The notes beneath the pieces are model-generated. The model was not told the DNA's origin. It searched no databases and saw only the letters and a program-made list of their open reading frames with translations. From Thermoflavifilum sp. (GTDB taxonomy: Bacteria > Bacteroidota > Bacteroidia > Chitinophagales > Chitinophagaceae): a DNA stretch of 64,000 bases. Both the position numbers and the translations under genes were made by a program. Positions 27,281-38,441 of the stretch are shown here, one piece after another; within the stretch, counting starts at the first letter, position 1; each line of letters starts with the position of its first letter. Location of the stretch: NCBI RefSeq assembly GCF_014961315.1, contig NZ_CP063141.1, positions 1,178,001-1,242,000 on the forward strand, written 5' to 3'.

Positions 27281-27964
27281 ATGGATGCTTTAACGATGAA
27301 AAAACTGGCGGGTGAGTTTGCGGCCCGTTATGTGGAGCCTCACATGCTGATTGGCATTGGTACGGGGTCCACGGCTTACTGGTTTATTCAGGCTCTGGGG
27401 GAAAGGGTAAAACAGGGCTTACAGATTCAGGCTGTGGCAACTTCAAAAGAAAGCGCTTTGCTGGCTTCTTCTTTTGAGATTCCGATACTGGAGCTCAATA
27501 ATGTAGATGAAATCATGCTTACGGTTGATGGCGCAGATGAGGTGGATCCGCAGCTTCAGCTCATCAAAGGTGGAGGTGGGGCATTGCTGCAGGAAAAGAT
27601 GGTGGCTGCCGCTTCACAAAGGCTGGTCATTGTAGCGGATGAGCGGAAACTGGTACAACAATTAGGGAAATTTCCATTACCTGTGGAGGTCATTCCTGCG
27701 GGCTGGAAACACGTGCGAAGGCGCATTTTAGATATGCATTGCCCAAAGGTGGAATTGCGCGGGCAGTCGCAACCTTTTATCACAGATCATGGTCATTACA
27801 TCCTGGATTGTTATTTCGAACATATTGACGATGCCCATGCCCTGAATATACGCCTGCATCAAATTCCAGGTGTGGTTGAAACCGGACTCTTTCTCAATAT
27901 GGCTACAGAAGCCATTATTGCCCGTGCTGATGGAAGCATTCAAATCATCAAACGCGAATCTTAA
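27281..27964 (+). CDS. rpiA: ribose-5-phosphate isomerase A
   Basis: The 227-residue enzyme interconverts ribose-5-phosphate and ribulose-5-phosphate in the pentose phosphate pathway. Family motifs: IGIGTGSTAYWFI (phosphate-binding), VATSKES, LTVDGADEVDPQLQLIKGGGGALLQEKMVA (catalytic Asp and Glu region), IVADERKLV, LPVEVIPAGW and TDHGHYILDC, with the late Gly-rich segment IPGVVETGLF. Length is normal. It lies 20 bp after mlaF on the plus strand and is convergent with ricT, separated by only 25 bp without a clear hairpin. Confidence 0.94.
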   Translation: MDALTMKKLAGEFAARYVEPHMLIGIGTGSTAYWFIQALGERVKQGLQIQAVATSKESALLASSFEIPILELNNVDEIMLTVDGADEVDPQLQLIKGGGGALLQEKMVAAASQRLVIVADERKLVQQLGKFPLPVEVIPAGWKHVRRRILDMHCPKVELRGQSQPFITDHGHYILDCYFEHIDDAHALNIRLHQIPGVVETGLFLNMATEAIIARADGSIQIIKRES

Positions 27965-27989
27965 AGTAGCCAATTGCCGACAGGGTGGA

Positions 27990-29111
27990 TCAGGAATTGT
28001 TTTTTTTCTTGTTTTGTCCCTGTGTTTTTTTCTGCCGTTGTTTTCGGCGTTTGCTGGCTTTTTCCAGGGATTTCAGGCTGATCTGACCTACCACATCCAC
28101 GAACTCGGGTTCTTCGATTTTATTTTTGACAGGGAGCTCTTCTACAGGTTTTAATTCTTCCACCGCAATTCCCTGTTTATTCAGGGCAAGGATTTCTTTT
28201 ACCCTTTCGATAGTCAGGGCATAGGGTTTGGTGGGATTATGTTCGTAGGCGTACCACATCAGGTTTTTGAAAATATCTCTTTTTTGCAGGATGGCGGGGC
28301 CTGAAGTGGTTTGCAATACATCCGCTTCTTCTGGAAAATCTTTCAATGCGTCTAAATAGGTATCGAGTTCGTAGTTCAGACAACATTTCAATCGCCCGCA
28401 CTGACCGGAGAGCTTAGCCTGATTGATGGAAAGATTTTGATAACGGGCGGCGGTAGTACTCACCGATTTGAAATCGGATAACCAGGTAGAGCAACACAGC
28501 TCGCGGCCACAGGTGCCGATGCCGCCCACCTTGGCGGATTCCTGCCGTGCACCAATTTGCCGCATTTCCACCTTGACGCGGAATTCGCTGGCATACACCT
28601 TAATCAATTCGCGGAAGTCGACCCGTTCATCGGCCGTGTAGTAAAAAGTAGCTTTTTTCCCGTCGGCCTGGATTTCTACTTCCGTCAGTTTCATCTCCAG
28701 CCCCATGCTTCGGGCAATGGCCCGGCTTCGGATCAGAAAATCTTTTTCCTTTTTTTTAGAGGCCTCCATTTTAGCGAGGTCATCGGCGGTTGCGCGTCTG
28801 AGTATTTTTTTCAGGTCCGGTGTATCGGCTACGCGCCTTTTTTTCATTTGCAGCTTTACCAGTTCACCCGTGAGGCTTACCATGCCCACATCAAACCCAT
28901 TCATACCCTCTACGGTGACCATATCGCCCTTTTCAAAAGTATGCCGGGTTGTATTACGATAAAAGTCTTTTCGGCTACCGTTGTTAAAACTTACTTCAAC
29001 AATGTCAAAAGGCTTATCATACGGTGATAACGGTATTTCGGCAAGCCAGTTGAACACATCCATTCTGCTGCATCCTCCACATCCGCCGGACCCACATTGT
29101 CCACATCCCAT
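27990..29111 (-). CDS. ricT: PSP1 domain protein, RicT (YaaT) family
   Basis: This 373-residue protein has a cysteine-rich start (MGCGQCGSGGCGGCS), then the PSP1 domain. The two conserved cysteine motifs of RicT are visible: GIGTCGRELCCSTWL (about 200-215) and SGQCGRLKCCLNYE (about 235-250). In Bacillus, RicT forms the Fe-S RicAFT complex that assists mRNA maturation by RNase Y. In Bacteroidota a long RicT is nearly universal and the partners are absent or diverged, so the exact role is inferred. The Lys-rich tail (RRKQRQKKTQGQNKKK) is a likely RNA-binding or unstructured region. It lies downstream of the DNA polymerase delta' gene on the same strand, with a 123-bp gap that holds no recognisable feature. 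Confidence 0.88.
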   Translation of the reverse strand: MGCGQCGSGGCGGCSRMDVFNWLAEIPLSPYDKPFDIVEVSFNNGSRKDFYRNTTRHTFEKGDMVTVEGMNGFDVGMVSLTGELVKLQMKKRRVADTPDLKKILRRATADDLAKMEASKKKEKDFLIRSRAIARSMGLEMKLTEVEIQADGKKATFYYTADERVDFRELIKVYASEFRVKVEMRQIGARQESAKVGGIGTCGRELCCSTWLSDFKSVSTTAARYQNLSINQAKLSGQCGRLKCCLNYELDTYLDALKDFPEEADVLQTTSGPAILQKRDIFKNLMWYAYEHNPTKPYALTIERVKEILALNKQGIAVEELKPVEELPVKNKIEEPEFVDVVGQISLKSLEKASKRRKQRQKKTQGQNKKKNNS

Positions 29112-29234
29112 CTGTTTGATTTTTTACTGTCAAAGATGATCCTGCATGCATGCCGCATACATGTTCAATCTGTATTCACGGAATTTGCATGCCATTCACA
29201 AAGATAAAGTTATTCCTGAAATCCGCTTTCGGGC

Positions 29235-30371
29235 TCAGGTTTTGGTGGGTGTACGAGCCAGCATATCCTGCAAATGCAGGGTGAGGGCATGAAATACCAG
29301 TTTGCCATAGGCGTTGCGTTCAATGTGGTAGATAGCCGCATTGAGCTGCTCACCAAGTGCATGTAATTGAGAGAAAGAAAACTGTGATTTGAGCCGGTTT
29401 ACCAGATCCTGTTCGGCTGGCGGCAGATGTAGGAGCTCGAGTGGGAGATAGTGTGCCTGAATGGTTTTTTCTACCAGATTCAGGAAATAGTGCAAAAAGA
29501 ATTTTTGTTGCTCTCTACCAACTTTGCTGCTGCCCACTTCCTCGATCCATTGCACCAGGGCGGGGATTTGTTGTCGAGCTATAGCGTTAAGCCAGTTACG
29601 CAGCATTTCAAGCCAGTCGGCATGCGCATCATGAAGCAACCGCAGCGCCTGGCGATAGTTTCCTCCGGCAGCCAGGGCGATCTGAGCAGCCATTTGTGGG
29701 TTGGCCTGTGCTCTGGATATGAGCGCCTGCGTGATTTCTTCTGCAGGTAAGGGGCTGAGCTGCACTGTTTGCAGGCGTGAGACGATGGTGCTGAGTATGC
29801 GCTGGGGTTGCTGGCTTACAAAAAGCATGAGGGTATCGTCCGGAGGCTCTTCCACCCATTTCAACAGGCGATTGCCCTGTTGACCTAAATATTCGGGCAG
29901 CCAGAGCAAAAGTATTTTATACCGGCCTTCAAAACTTTTTAAACTAAGTTTATGCACGATTTCCCGGCATTCGGCTGCCGTGATGTTGCCCTGGCGGTTT
30001 TCGGCCTGGATTTGCTGGAGCCAGTCCTGTACATCCCCATAGGGGAATTCGCGTATAAATTCCCGCCATTCGGTGATATAATCGTCGCTGATAGGCTCCG
30101 AGCCCGATTTTTTAGATACTACCGGAAAGGAAAAATGCACATCGGGGTGGATGAGCTGGGCCATTTTCCGACAGCTGTTGCAGATACCGCAGGCATCTTC
30201 GGCGCCTGGTCGTTCACAGAGCAGGTAAGTGGCAAACGCCAGGGCCAGGGGAAGGCCGCCGCTGCCTTCAGGTTCGCGAAACAACAGGGCATGAGGGATG
30301 CGCTGCTGCTGCGCCATTCGTAGCAGGTATTGCTTTGCCCGGGATTGATCGATGACATCAGTAAATAACAT
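29235..30371 (-). CDS. holB: DNA polymerase III, delta' subunit
   Basis: The 378-residue product is a clamp-loader AAA+ subunit. It has DVIDQSRAKQYLLRMAQQQRIPHALLF, a divergent Walker A (REPEGSGGLPLALAFA, lacking the Lys, as expected for delta'), a zinc-binding CGICNSCRKM group and the conserved sensor-like segments KILLLWLPEYLGQQGNRLLKWVEEPP and SRLQTVQLSPL with the SRC-like arginine replaced in context. It loads the beta clamp at the replication fork with tau/gamma and delta. The start at 30371 (MLFTDVI) is chosen because homology begins there. A TATTTTTG element on the minus strand (30396-30403) could be its -7 promoter element, although no -33 match was found. Confidence 0.87.
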   Translation of the reverse strand: MLFTDVIDQSRAKQYLLRMAQQQRIPHALLFREPEGSGGLPLALAFATYLLCERPGAEDACGICNSCRKMAQLIHPDVHFSFPVVSKKSGSEPISDDYITEWREFIREFPYGDVQDWLQQIQAENRQGNITAAECREIVHKLSLKSFEGRYKILLLWLPEYLGQQGNRLLKWVEEPPDDTLMLFVSQQPQRILSTIVSRLQTVQLSPLPAEEITQALISRAQANPQMAAQIALAAGGNYRQALRLLHDAHADWLEMLRNWLNAIARQQIPALVQWIEEVGSSKVGREQQKFFLHYFLNLVEKTIQAHYLPLELLHLPPAEQDLVNRLKSQFSFSQLHALGEQLNAAIYHIERNAYGKLVFHALTLHLQDMLARTPTKT

Positions 30372-30609
30372 AGCGAATGACGGTAAGCAACCCTGCAAAA
30401 ATACGCGGTAAGCCGTAAGCGGATGGGATAATTTGGTAAGTCTCTTCGTGTGCTTCCCGTCTCCATCCCGATCCAGGGCGCGGCGAGGGATCGGCTCAAC
30501 AATACCTGCGCTGCAAAAGGGCCCGGAACAAGCCTGCTTGACAGGAAGCCGGGTAAACAGGCAATAACACCATATGATTTGCTACTTTAGCCTGACTAAT
30601 TTGAATTTT

Positions 30610-32566
30610 ATGTATATCCGGAAACACCTTTCGCTGATTTGTTGTTTATGGCTTACCAGCTGTTTCTCTTTTCTTGCTTCCGCCCAGCAATATGACCCGT
30701 ATCGAGCTTTTGCACCGGGATTTTACCGGCATTCGGCCAGCGTGTATCGCAGTGCCGATGGCTCACCCGGACCTCAGTACTGGCAAAACCGGGCCGATTA
30801 TGTGGTGCGGGCTCAATTCGACACATCCACCCTGCGGCTGGCCGGCGAGGTCGACATTCATTACGTGAATCATAGTCCGGATACCCTTCGTTTCGTGTGG
30901 CTGGAGCTCGATCAAAACATCGATCGGGGAGATATGCTTCAGCAATGGGAACAGGGCCATGCCGTTCCGGCCGATACGAGCAAAGGATTCATCCTTTACG
31001 CGGTCAGTTCTTCCGGGCGGGCTTTAACCTATCAGGTACACGGCACCCGCATGCAGGTATGGCTTCCCCGGCCATTGCTTCCTGATCAGGATTTACATTT
31101 GTTTATCCGCTACGCCTATCATCTCCAGCCGCGAGGTGGTGGAGGTCGTTCGGGATATATAGACACGCGTCATGGGCGGATCTATGAATTTTCTTACTGG
31201 TACCCCCGCATGTGTGTTTACGATGATTTACATGGATGGAACACTTTGCCTTTCCTGGGTGAAGGCGAGTTTTACATGGATTATGGAGATATCGATTATA
31301 CCCTGACCGTTCCTGCCGGACTGCTGGTGGTGGGCTCGGGCATGTTGCAGAATGCGGATGAGGTGCTGACGCCCCTGGAACGGCAGCGCCTGGAAAAAGC
31401 CCGGCGGAGTGATGCCACCGTGCTCATTCGTTCGACGGATGAACCCGCCACCCGTCTGCACAGCGGTAAGCAGGTCTGGCATTTTCAGATGCATCAAACA
31501 CGCGACGTGGCCTGGGCCATGTCGGCAGCCTTCATCTGGGATGCCGCCCGCATTCAGCTGCCCGATGGCAAGCAGGCGCTGGCCATGAGTGTATATCCCG
31601 AAGAAAGTGCTGGCGACAGTGCCTGGGGTAGGGCCACCGAATACCTGAAAGGGGCCGTGGAAATCTTCTCCCGGCAATGGTTTCCTTATCCTTATCCCGT
31701 GGCGATCAATGTTGCCGGACCCGTAGGCGGCATGGAATATCCAGGCATTACGTTCGATAGCTGGCGAGAAAAAGGTAAAGATCTCGTGGGCGCTGCTGGC
31801 TCATGAAATCGGCCATAACTGGTTTCCCATGATCGTGGGCAGCGATGAGCGGCGACATGCCTGGATGGATGAAGGGTTTAACACTTTCATCGATGTGTAT
31901 GCTTCAGAAATCTTTCATCATGGTGAATATGCGCCCAAGCGCGACGGCGAATACGCCCCGCATGGCGGCAATCCGGCCGATGAACTCATTCCCTATATGA
32001 CCAATAACCTTGTGCCACCCATCATGACCCGGGCCGATGTGATTCCGCCGCAGTACCTGCATCCGCTGGAATATTTCAAAACGGCATACGGACTGGTCTT
32101 GCTGCGGGAACTCATTTTAGGACATCAGCGATTCGACTCCGCCTTTCGAACCTATATCCGGCGCTGGGCATATAAACATCCCTCGCCCGATGATTTTTTC
32201 AGAACCATGGACAATGTATCGGGTGAAGACCTGAGCTGGTTCTGGCGAGGGTGGTTTCAGCATCACTGGCAGCTCGATCAGGCTATTCAACAGGTGCGAT
32301 ATGTCCATGATGATCCCGCACAGGGGGCGTTGCTCATGCTTGAAAACCGCCGGCAGATGGTGATGCCCGTGGTATTGAAAATTACCCAAGCCAATGGCGA
32401 TACGCTTCGTTATCATTTGCCTGTAGAAATCTGGCAACAGGGCGCGCGGTATGAAGTGAAATTGCCCACCCATATGCCGCTCAAGCAGGTGGAAATCGAT
32501 CCCGATCATCTATTGCCTGATGTGGATCGGAAAAATAATGTGTGGACATCCGACGCAAAGACATAA
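30610..32566 (+). pseudogene. M1-family metallopeptidase, frameshifted inside the zinc-site region
   Basis: Two frames together make one M1-type aminopeptidase of about 650 residues with a signal peptide ending near LASAQQ. The first frame (30610 to TGA 31804) has the beta-sandwich domain and [22 protein letters not shown], including the GxMEN-like GGMEYP exopeptidase motif. After the L codon (CTC at 31783-31785) one extra G at 31786 shifts the frame. Reading on from 31787 gives [34 protein letters not shown], with the zinc motif HEIGH and the downstream Glu. Without the extra base the enzyme would be complete. Translated as it stands, the N-part ends before the zinc site and the C-part, from ATG 31829, lacks HEIGH. 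Real inactivation or a base-calling error are both possible. Confidence 0.8.
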
Positions 32567-32604
32567 AAAAACAGGCTGTAGCCCGGGGCCACAACCTGTT
32601 TAAA
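32567..32604. terminator. bidirectional terminator between the M1 peptidase and katG
   Basis: AAACAGG at 32569-32575 and CCTGTTT at 32595-32601 form the outer stem, with further pairing in the GC-rich centre (GCCC/GGGC). A-rich and T-rich flanks lie on both sides, so the hairpin can end transcripts from both convergent genes. Confidence 0.75.
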
Positions 32605-32629
32605 ATTCAAAACGATCAGATGGGTTTTC

Positions 32630-34870
<2,241 letters not shown>

Positions 34871-34888
34871 TTATACTTGAAAACTTCA

Positions 34889-34920
34889 CAAACATAGAGG
34901 CATTCTGCATATTAATCAAA
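34889..34920 (-). promoter_or_regulatory. promoter of katG
   Basis: On the minus strand, TTTG (34917-34920) and TATGTTTG (34889-34896) are 20 bp apart, an exact fit to TTTG/TAnnTTTG. Transcription would start about 24 bp upstream of the katG ATG. The OxyR-like site begins 21 bp further upstream. Confidence 0.75.
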
Positions 34921-34939
34921 CTAATAATTTTTATTGAGT

Positions 34940-34956
34940 AATAGATAACATCTATT
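34940..34956. promoter_or_regulatory. candidate OxyR operator upstream of katG
   Basis: The perfect dyad AATAGAT-AAC-ATCTATT contains ATAGATAACATCTAT, which matches the OxyR half-site form ATAGntnnnanCTAT at every fixed position. It lies just upstream of the katG -33 element, where a class I activator would touch RNA polymerase. A weaker dyad (ACAGA/TCTGT, 34962-34979) lies next to it and may be the second half. oxyR itself is not in the window. Confidence 0.65.
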
Positions 34957-35084
34957 GCTTGACAGAAATTATTGTCTGTTAACCCTGTACAAAGTTTTTC
35001 CTTTTTGAGAAAAAAGAATTTCCTGATTTGAATAAGCAGTATTTCCCGTCTGAATCATTTTTGCAGAAAATAAAATATTCAGCG

Positions 35085-37235
35085 ATGAAAAAATTATGCT
35101 TTATACTTTCTGTTCTATTTTGCATGCAATCGGTTTATGCACAGATTAAGTATGTAGATTCATCAATGGTAAATAAGATTCATGTCTTACGTGAAATAGA
35201 AATTACAGAACGAAAAACCGATTATTCAACGAACCACGTTTCCTCTTCCCTGAGGATAACCACACCTTTGCGAAAACTTCCACAGAACATTCAGATCATT
35301 ACGGCTCAAGTATTGGCTGATCAACAGGTGACTGTGATGGGGAATGATGTTATTCATAGCGTAAGTGGTGCTACACATTTAGAACACTGGAGCATGTACA
35401 CGCGCATTAATATGCGAGGTGGGCGTGCTTCCGAATTTCGGAATGGCATGGATGTGAGTTCAAGCTGGGGGCCGCTTTCGGTGGATATGGGTCTGGTAGA
35501 TCGAATCGAGTTTGTTAAAGGGCCTGCAGGGTTTATGTTGTCGAACGGAGAACCTGGCGCCATTATGAATGTGGTAACGAAAAAACCTTCGGGAAGTAGG
35601 ACACATGAAATTTCAATGATGATGGGTAGTTATGCATTTTACCGCGCAAGTGTAGATTTAGATGATCGAATAGATCAGAAAGGGAAATGGTTGTATCGTT
35701 TTAACTTAATCGGTCAGATAGAGAATTCTTTTCGACCTTATGAATTTGATCATCGACTTAGCGTACATCCTGTGATTACTTATCGGATCAATGATCAAAC
35801 TGATATTACAGCCGAATATACCCTGCAACAGGTAAATATGTCGGATGTAGGTTCGCCTTATGCATACTCACCGAAAAAATTTGCTGATGTTTCCAGAAAT
35901 TTTACCACATTGGAACCTGGATTGGTACCTACGCGGATTACAGATCAGAACCTGTTTCTGTATTTCCATCATCAGTTGAATATGTATTGGAGGCTCACCA
36001 TTCAAGCCGCCTATTTTAATGACATACAGCAAGGATCGGATATATGGCCATCATCGCTTGATAGTGCGGGCAATATGATTCGTGGCGTATCCAATTTTGA
36101 TGTGCTTAGCCAGTATGCTTTCGGCCAAGCCTTTTTCAATGGTGATATCCAGACGAGAAATATTCATCATCGTATACTTGCTGGACTTGACCTCGGAAAT
36201 AAGCAAAACTGGTATGATTGGAGCCAATATCATGCTCTAGATACCAGAGACAGGCCCTTCAATATTTATCAACCTATATATGGTTCTCCTGCAAATGGAT
36301 TACCCGATTTTGATCGCTCTAAAAGTATCAGGGAACGAGCAGGTAATAATACCGTAAATCAGAATTATACAGCAGTTTACTTGCAGGATGAGCTGGGGTT
36401 ATGGAACGACCGCATCAGGCTTACATTAGCAGGCCGATACACTGATGTAAAGCAATCTGACTATGGTACTGCTTATGAGGCTAATCATTTTACTCCGCGT
36501 ATAGGACTTAATATATCCTTAAACCAGCAAACTTCATTGTATCTGTTATTTGATCAATCTTTTCTTCCGCAATCCGGATTGTTGCGTGGCAACAAAACGC
36601 CCAGGCCACAAACCGGCAATGACCTGGAAATGGGCCTTAAGAAAGACTGGATGCATGAAAAATGGAGTACTACTTTATCGGTTTACCGAATCCAGAAAAA
36701 TGGATTACTCGTGAACGATCCAGATACTACCGATAATCCAGATAATCGCTATTCATTGCAGATAGGCCAATCTACAGCCAAAGGGATAGAACTGGATATG
36801 AGAGGTCATATTGCAAACGGATTAAGAATGATATTGAATTATGCCTACACAGATTCCAGAATCACCAGGGATGTGGATAAAAATAAGATTGGACAATCTA
36901 TTCCCGGATATGCACACCATATAGCTAATGTGTGGCTCACTTATCAGTGGCAGAATGGTTTATGGAAAGGCTTTGGATTATCAGCAGGATGTTTTTATCA
37001 GAAAGACCGAAGTTCATGGGGCTTGCAACATGATGGAATTCTTAACATGCCTTTGCCAGATTATTTCCGATTGGATGGTGGTTTGTTCTGGGAGAAAGAT
37101 CATTTGAAAATAAATTTCACAGCAAATAATCTGCTTAACACTAATTTATATTCTGGAGCATCTTATGCAAATTTTTATTACTGGCAGGCTGAACCACCAA
37201 GGAATTATAAATTGGGAGTTTATTATCGTTTTTAA
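35085..37235 (+). CDS. TonB-dependent siderophore receptor
   Basis: The 716-residue outer-membrane receptor has a signal peptide (cleavage near VYAQI), a plug domain with LREIEITERKTDY, LRKLPQNIQIITAQVLADQQV, VSGATHLEHWSMYTRINMRGGRASEFRNGMD and VDRIEFVKGPAGFMLSNGEPGAIMNVVTKKP, and a 22-strand barrel ending in YKLGVYYRF with a terminal Phe. The plug motifs match FhuA/FhuE/FoxA-type ferric-siderophore receptors. The start at 35085 (MKKLCF) gives a normal signal peptide; the ATG at 35028 adds an extra leader. A PepSY membrane protein follows after 2 bp, a frequent partner that may reduce or handle imported ferric siderophore. Codon use is more AT-rich than in neighbouring genes, which could indicate transfer. 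Confidence 0.9.
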   Translation: MKKLCFILSVLFCMQSVYAQIKYVDSSMVNKIHVLREIEITERKTDYSTNHVSSSLRITTPLRKLPQNIQIITAQVLADQQVTVMGNDVIHSVSGATHLEHWSMYTRINMRGGRASEFRNGMDVSSSWGPLSVDMGLVDRIEFVKGPAGFMLSNGEPGAIMNVVTKKPSGSRTHEISMMMGSYAFYRASVDLDDRIDQKGKWLYRFNLIGQIENSFRPYEFDHRLSVHPVITYRINDQTDITAEYTLQQVNMSDVGSPYAYSPKKFADVSRNFTTLEPGLVPTRITDQNLFLYFHHQLNMYWRLTIQAAYFNDIQQGSDIWPSSLDSAGNMIRGVSNFDVLSQYAFGQAFFNGDIQTRNIHHRILAGLDLGNKQNWYDWSQYHALDTRDRPFNIYQPIYGSPANGLPDFDRSKSIRERAGNNTVNQNYTAVYLQDELGLWNDRIRLTLAGRYTDVKQSDYGTAYEANHFTPRIGLNISLNQQTSLYLLFDQSFLPQSGLLRGNKTPRPQTGNDLEMGLKKDWMHEKWSTTLSVYRIQKNGLLVNDPDTTDNPDNRYSLQIGQSTAKGIELDMRGHIANGLRMILNYAYTDSRITRDVDKNKIGQSIPGYAHHIANVWLTYQWQNGLWKGFGLSAGCFYQKDRSSWGLQHDGILNMPLPDYFRLDGGLFWEKDHLKINFTANNLLNTNLYSGASYANFYYWQAEPPRNYKLGVYYRF

Positions 37236-37237
37236 TT

Positions 37238-38407
37238 ATGCCAGTGAATAAAAAATATTTCCTAATTCGTATCGTAGCCTGGCTACATCTTTGGCTGGGT
37301 CTTATTTCGGGATTGGTTATATTTATTGTTTCTATTACTGGGGCCATATTTGTATTTCAGAAAGAAATATCTGAAGTTACACGAAAACAAACTTTATTTA
37401 TCCACAGACATGATACCTCATATGCACTTCCATTGCAAGCTCTTCTGCATCGAGCTCAGTGTGCAATAGGGATGCAAAAGCATATATCATACGTCACAGT
37501 ATATACAGATTCTTCACGTGCATGGGAATTTATGGCGTTTGCGCCAGGAGACCCGAAGGGTATATTTTTTCCTAAAACCATACAATATTACGAATCGGTA
37601 TTCGTGAATCCTTTTACCGGAGAAGTCACCGGTAAAATTAATTATCTGCATGATTTTTTTGTAATTGTGAAAAACATTCACTGGAGTTTATTTCTCAATA
37701 CACGTTATGGGCAGCCTATAGTTGGTTGGTGTACAATAATTTTTATTGTTATACTCATCACCGGCATTATCTTGTGGTTTCCTCCAAAATGGAAACGAAG
37801 TGAAATCAAAAGAGCATTTATGATTAGCTGGAAAAGTAGGTGGAAAAGATTAAACTATGATTTACATAATGTACTTGTATTTTATGTATTTCTTGTTGCA
37901 CTTCTACTGGCATTAACAGGTAGCTTATTCGCTTTTAATTGGATGAGAAATTTATTTGCATATCAGGGGAAACATCAAAGTAAACCCAAGAATAGTTTAC
38001 ATTTTCATATCCGTGCAGAAGACGGGTTCATACCAGATCAGGTTTTATATACAGTAAGGCATAAATTCCCCCATGCTACAAGGTTTCTATTACAACTGCC
38101 TGCTGATAATTGTTCGCCAATTATCATTATTGTTTATCATCAAAAGGAGGTGTATTATGATGCAAGTGTATTTGCATTTAATCAACAAACTGGAGAACTC
38201 TTGTTCCATGAATCTTTTCCCTATAAAACAGTAGGCGAAAAAATACTTCAAATGAATTATGATATTCATGTTGGAGCAATAGGAGGGATAATGGGAAAAT
38301 GTGTAGCCTTTTTAGGAAGTATGATATGTGCGAGTTTGCCGATAACCGGATTATTTATCTGGATAGGGAAACGAAAAAAGAAAATTAAATCGTTGACGAG
38401 TAAATGA
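37238..38407 (+). CDS. PepSY-associated TM domain protein (siderophore-linked iron reductase candidate)
   Basis: This 389-residue inner-membrane protein has about four helices: WLHLWLGLISGLVIFIVSITGAIFVF at the N-terminus, PIVGWCTIIFIVILITGIILWF (about 163-184), LHNVLVFYVFLVALLLALTGSLFAFNW (about 208-234), and MGKCVAFLGSMICASLPITGLFIWI near the C-terminus. Conserved histidines (HLWLG, LHDFF..NIHWSLFL, DLHNVL, DIHVGAIGG) recur in the positions typical of the PepSY_TM family, many of which reduce ferric siderophores. It begins 2 bp after the siderophore receptor stop, so translation is probably coupled. The gene is AT-rich like its partner. Confidence 0.85.
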   Translation: MPVNKKYFLIRIVAWLHLWLGLISGLVIFIVSITGAIFVFQKEISEVTRKQTLFIHRHDTSYALPLQALLHRAQCAIGMQKHISYVTVYTDSSRAWEFMAFAPGDPKGIFFPKTIQYYESVFVNPFTGEVTGKINYLHDFFVIVKNIHWSLFLNTRYGQPIVGWCTIIFIVILITGIILWFPPKWKRSEIKRAFMISWKSRWKRLNYDLHNVLVFYVFLVALLLALTGSLFAFNWMRNLFAYQGKHQSKPKNSLHFHIRAEDGFIPDQVLYTVRHKFPHATRFLLQLPADNCSPIIIIVYHQKEVYYDASVFAFNQQTGELLFHESFPYKTVGEKILQMNYDIHVGAIGGIMGKCVAFLGSMICASLPITGLFIWIGKRKKKIKSLTSK

Positions 38408-38441
38408 AATCGACTCATTAGATAGGAAAGCATTCTCTTCA

